Shown: positions 61,501-64,000 of the stretch, piece by piece
How the letters are laid out: each line of letters opens with the position of its first letter
Numbering within the stretch: the first letter of the stretch is position 1
From: Bacillota bacterium
GTDB lineage: Bacteria > Bacillota_A > Clostridia > Lachnospirales > Lachnospiraceae
Assembly: GCA_023407175.1 (NCBI GenBank)
Contig: JAEYMU010000013.1
Location: forward strand, 1-64,000
Direction of reading: 5' to 3'
Length of the DNA: 64,000 bases
The notes under the pieces: model-generated
Seen by the model: only the letters and a program-made list of their open reading frames with translations
The model's database searches: none
Told to the model about the DNA's origin: nothing
Position numbers and translations under genes: made by a program

Positions 61501-63780
61501 TCACCACGATATTGTAGTGCTTCCTGCTCCGGAGGCTGGAACCGTATAGGTTTTATTAGAACCGCTCTGCCATACTACCGCACCGCTTGCATCCTTTTTT
61601 ATCGCCTTAAATTCAATACTTGTCCCTGCCGGAAGATTTACTGTTACTGTCCAGGTTGGATAATTAGGACAGGAAGCCGGCCCTATTGCATTTGCTGTAT
61701 TCCAGGAGCCAAGCTCCGGGATATTTCCGACAATATAGACATTCTGTCCCCAGACGGTAGTTGCATTATTTATAGTAAATGTAACGGCTACCAGACCTGT
61801 CACCGGTTTTTCACTGGTAATAACCCCATTCTTAATCCAGCAATCCCCGGTTACCAGATATCCGGCCTGGCCTGATGCAGGAATTTGCAGGCTGCCGCTG
61901 TTGAATAAAACATATGCCTTATCCCAGCCGTTAATTGTATAGGAATACCAATTACTTCCTTCGCTGGTCATCGCAGTTCCCGGCCATGCAGCGCCCTGCT
62001 TCGTTGGCGTTACCGTATCATCATAATAATAGATATTTGGTGTTCCCCAGGAATCCGGCTTATAATAATGCACCGTAATACTGTTGCTTTTCGCTTTCAC
62101 ATAGGTACAGGTCTTTGTCACCGTACCGGCGCTGTTGGAAGCTGTTACAGTCAATGTATAGCTGGTGCCGCTTGCATCCCCGTTCCCTATGGTAATAGCA
62201 GCGGTCGAAGTAAACGCTACCGGAGTACCTCCATTTAATACATAGGAAGCAGAAGTTGCATTGGAACAGCTTATGGCAATCGCCTGGGTATCCGATGTAA
62301 ACGTGGTACTGTCCGGACTTACCGTAATAGACGGTGCAGAGGCAGCCGGTGTATAAAGCACCGCAATTGTTCCGCTCTTAATTGTACCGCTAAGCTTTCC
62401 ATTGGTAACAGTGAAGGTTCCGTTCACTCCCGTATGGTCCACATAGGTTCCATTCGCCAGGTTTGTCGTCTGTGAGGTGAAGGTCATGTCCCCATTCAGG
62501 GAAAGGATTACTGATCCCTTCGTACCGCGGTCAATCATCATGATATTATTATTGATTTGACGAATATATTCACTTTGTCCAACCATGGCATTATGGAATT
62601 TATTAATTGCGACTACCTCATTATCCTTCCACTCGCTATCTCCGGCACTGCCAATCGTAGACGCAGCACCTGCTCCGTCGGTCGGACGGTTAAAGAATAA
62701 GGGAGTTCCTTCTCCGCGGGCAGCCACGATAGCCCAGCCCATTTCTATCTGCCAGTTGCTCATACTTTTGGAATCTCCGTCGGAGTTCAAATAGGTATCA
62801 TGTGATTCTACCCAGGTTACCAGCTTGGAAGGATCCACTCCCCGGCCGCCGTAATCTGATACATTGGCTGCCGATACATTGTGATCCGTTATTGCGTCCC
62901 GAACATTGAAGCCATAAGCTGAGGCAGTCAAATTAATATAATTTGCATAATCTTCAAAGGCATCTGTATATTTACCGTCATACTTGTCTTTATCACCAGA
63001 CTGAAGAACCTCTCCATAAACATAGCTGTCACTGTCCACCGCTTTAATCGCAGCCATTACTCTTGGCCAGAAATATTCAACCGGATTGTCATTATCCTCC
63101 GGAAGAGCAATATGCTTTGCAGCATCAAACCGGAAGCCGTCTGCCCCGTCTGCAATGAGCTTTGTCAGGAAGGGGATGATGTAATTATCCTGTAACGTCG
63201 TATTTTCCGTAGCCAAATCCGGCAAGCCGATACAGCCATGGGTAACCTGCCATCTGTCGTTATAACTGATACTACCCTTATAGGTATGCCAGAAGCTTGA
63301 ATTATTGAGAATACTTGAATTCACCCTGGTTGACGGGGTTGTCTCCTGTCCTGCCCCATTATTGGCCGTATGGTTGCAGACCACATCAACGATGATCTTT
63401 ATACCGTATTTCTCTGCCTCAGTACACATGGCGGCAAACTCCTGCTCCGTACCAAGCTGATTGCCCACTGTAAAATCAATCGGCTGGTAAAGCATATACC
63501 ACATGCTGGCTGAATTTTCCTTTGATGGCTGTACAACAGACGTCTGAACCGTATTATAGCCCGCCGCAGCAATTGATGCCAGATTGTTCTTAATTGTGTT
63601 AAATGACCAGTCAAATGCATGGAGAATTACTCCATCTGCAGTATCCTCCGGCAGATCGTAGCTTGTTTCCGATGCTGCCGCAGCAACTGGAAGGTTGCTT
63701 TGCACATTGATTCCACTTAATTGGATCAATAGTGCCAACATCACCAGCATGCTGCTTAAAACCTTTACAACTTTTTTCAT
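61501..63780 (-). CDS. Secreted GH13 alpha-amylase with starch-binding modules
   Basis: 759 residues. Signal peptide VVKVLSSMLVMLALLIQLSGINVQSNLPVAAA. The catalytic domain opens DGVILHAFDWSFNTIKNNLASI and shows VDVVCNHTA, GFRFDAAKHIA (D219), YVYGEVLQ (E257) and WVESHDTY (D328), close to the Bacillus AmyE-type subfamily. Residues about 450-480 complete domain C. A short Ig-like segment (about 480-565) precedes a CBM26-like module (SITVHYYKPDSWGTPNIYYYDD) and a C-terminal CBM20-type module (VAVTFTINNATTVWGQNVYIVGNIPELGSW). It hydrolyses raw starch extracellularly, feeding the maltodextrin system. Start after AAGGAGAGGG. Confidence 0.95.
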   Translation of the reverse strand: MKKVVKVLSSMLVMLALLIQLSGINVQSNLPVAAAASETSYDLPEDTADGVILHAFDWSFNTIKNNLASIAAAGYNTVQTSVVQPSKENSASMWYMLYQPIDFTVGNQLGTEQEFAAMCTEAEKYGIKIIVDVVCNHTANNGAGQETTPSTRVNSSILNNSSFWHTYKGSISYNDRWQVTHGCIGLPDLATENTTLQDNYIIPFLTKLIADGADGFRFDAAKHIALPEDNDNPVEYFWPRVMAAIKAVDSDSYVYGEVLQSGDKDKYDGKYTDAFEDYANYINLTASAYGFNVRDAITDHNVSAANVSDYGGRGVDPSKLVTWVESHDTYLNSDGDSKSMSNWQIEMGWAIVAARGEGTPLFFNRPTDGAGAASTIGSAGDSEWKDNEVVAINKFHNAMVGQSEYIRQINNNIMMIDRGTKGSVILSLNGDMTFTSQTTNLANGTYVDHTGVNGTFTVTNGKLSGTIKSGTIAVLYTPAASAPSITVSPDSTTFTSDTQAIAISCSNATSASYVLNGGTPVAFTSTAAITIGNGDASGTSYTLTVTASNSAGTVTKTCTYVKAKSNSITVHYYKPDSWGTPNIYYYDDTVTPTKQGAAWPGTAMTSEGSNWYSYTINGWDKAYVLFNSGSLQIPASGQAGYLVTGDCWIKNGVITSEKPVTGLVAVTFTINNATTVWGQNVYIVGNIPELGSWNTANAIGPASCPNYPTWTVTVNLPAGTSIEFKAIKKDASGAVVWQSGSNKTYTVPASGAGSTTISW

Positions 63781-63936
63781 TTTTACCCTCTCCTTGTATA
63801 ATATTTGCCATGATCAAAATACAATACACTATTTTGACAGGCATGGCTTTCCCCCTAAGGCCATGGCAGACATGGCTCAAAATACATTATTTTACATTTT
63901 TCGATCATTTTCGAAAATATTCGAAACTATAGTAAT

Positions 63937-63964
63937 TTTATACATATATGCATCGATTTGTCAA
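63937..63964 (-). promoter_or_regulatory. Probable promoter of the alpha-amylase gene
   Basis: Minus strand TTGACA (63964-63959), 16-bp spacer, TATAAA (63942-63937). Between it and the start codon lie TTCGA-containing repeats (63899-63926) and a CATGGC/GGCCATG inverted repeat (about 63841-63866), possible regulator sites. Confidence 0.55.
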
Positions 63965-64000
63965 TATTAATTTCAAACTTTTTAACATATTTTTTTAATA

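Noticed and set aside
1..64000. CRISPR arrays, tRNA or rRNA genes
   Set aside because: No regularly spaced repeats, cloverleaf genes or rRNA-like sequence were recognised on reading either strand.

Overview
The window reads as chromosome of a low-GC, Gram-positive, spore-forming anaerobic Clostridia member, most likely a plant-polysaccharide-degrading Lachnospiraceae. The evidence is AT-rich intergenic DNA, AGGAGG-type ribosome sites, many LacI/AraC regulators, lipoprotein glycosidases, ECF sigma/anti-sigma pairs, BspA-type leucine-rich repeats and a small Gly/Cys-rich protein with a sporulation-like promoter. No rRNA, tRNA, CRISPR array or prophage was seen. The organism assignment is inference.

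Layout. 1-1.4 kb: an ISLre2-type transposase running off the left edge. 1.6-4.1 kb: a DJ-1/PfpI gene divergent from a WYL regulator, then a short Cys-rich collagen-like protein. 4.5-14.5 kb: a LacI-controlled catabolic cluster on the minus strand (permease, stand-alone HyuA-type hydantoinase/oxoprolinase, HExxH protein, FAD oxidoreductase, tetritol-type dehydrogenase, FGGY kinase), with two copies of the palindrome TTAGAACGTTCTAA around its promoter. 15.0-27.4 kb: the most unusual region, a seven-gene minus-strand operon headed by a 1619-residue non-ribosomal peptide synthetase (C-A-PCP, then a BtrH-like domain and a lectin-like domain), followed by a sugar-type dehydrogenase, a GlgE-like GH13 protein, a solute-binding-protein fold without signal peptide, a RibD-C-type reductase, a MATE exporter and a LacI regulator. 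A consensus promoter with a cre/LacI-like operator over the start site precedes it. I propose that it makes, exports and senses an aminoacylated, sugar-derived small molecule.

27.7-30.4 kb: a DUF2089/SHOCT/YvlD-like envelope operon and an AraC regulator. 30.6-36.8 kb: two secreted transglutaminase-fold proteins with Ig-like domains, a small Gly/Cys-rich protein, and an ECF sigma factor with a DUF4179 partner. 37.2-45.8 kb: a GH43 lipoprotein, a TetR regulator, a secreted beta-helix-like protein, a two-component system with a secreted third gene, and a secreted beta-sandwich protein. 46.0-56.6 kb: a maltodextrin system (binding lipoprotein, two permeases, intracellular GH13, LacI regulator), an AraC regulator, a CE1-like esterase lipoprotein and a modular GH26 mannanase. 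57.0-61.1 kb: two more ECF sigma operons. 61.5-63.8 kb: a secreted alpha-amylase with starch-binding domains.

Physiologically the right two thirds form a starch, mannan and arabinan degradation and sensing neighbourhood. Extracellular amylase, mannanase, arabinanase and esterase release oligosaccharides; the ABC system imports maltodextrins and the intracellular GH13 enzyme cleaves them. LacI operators and three ECF sigma circuits sharing a GTCTAAT promoter element provide control.
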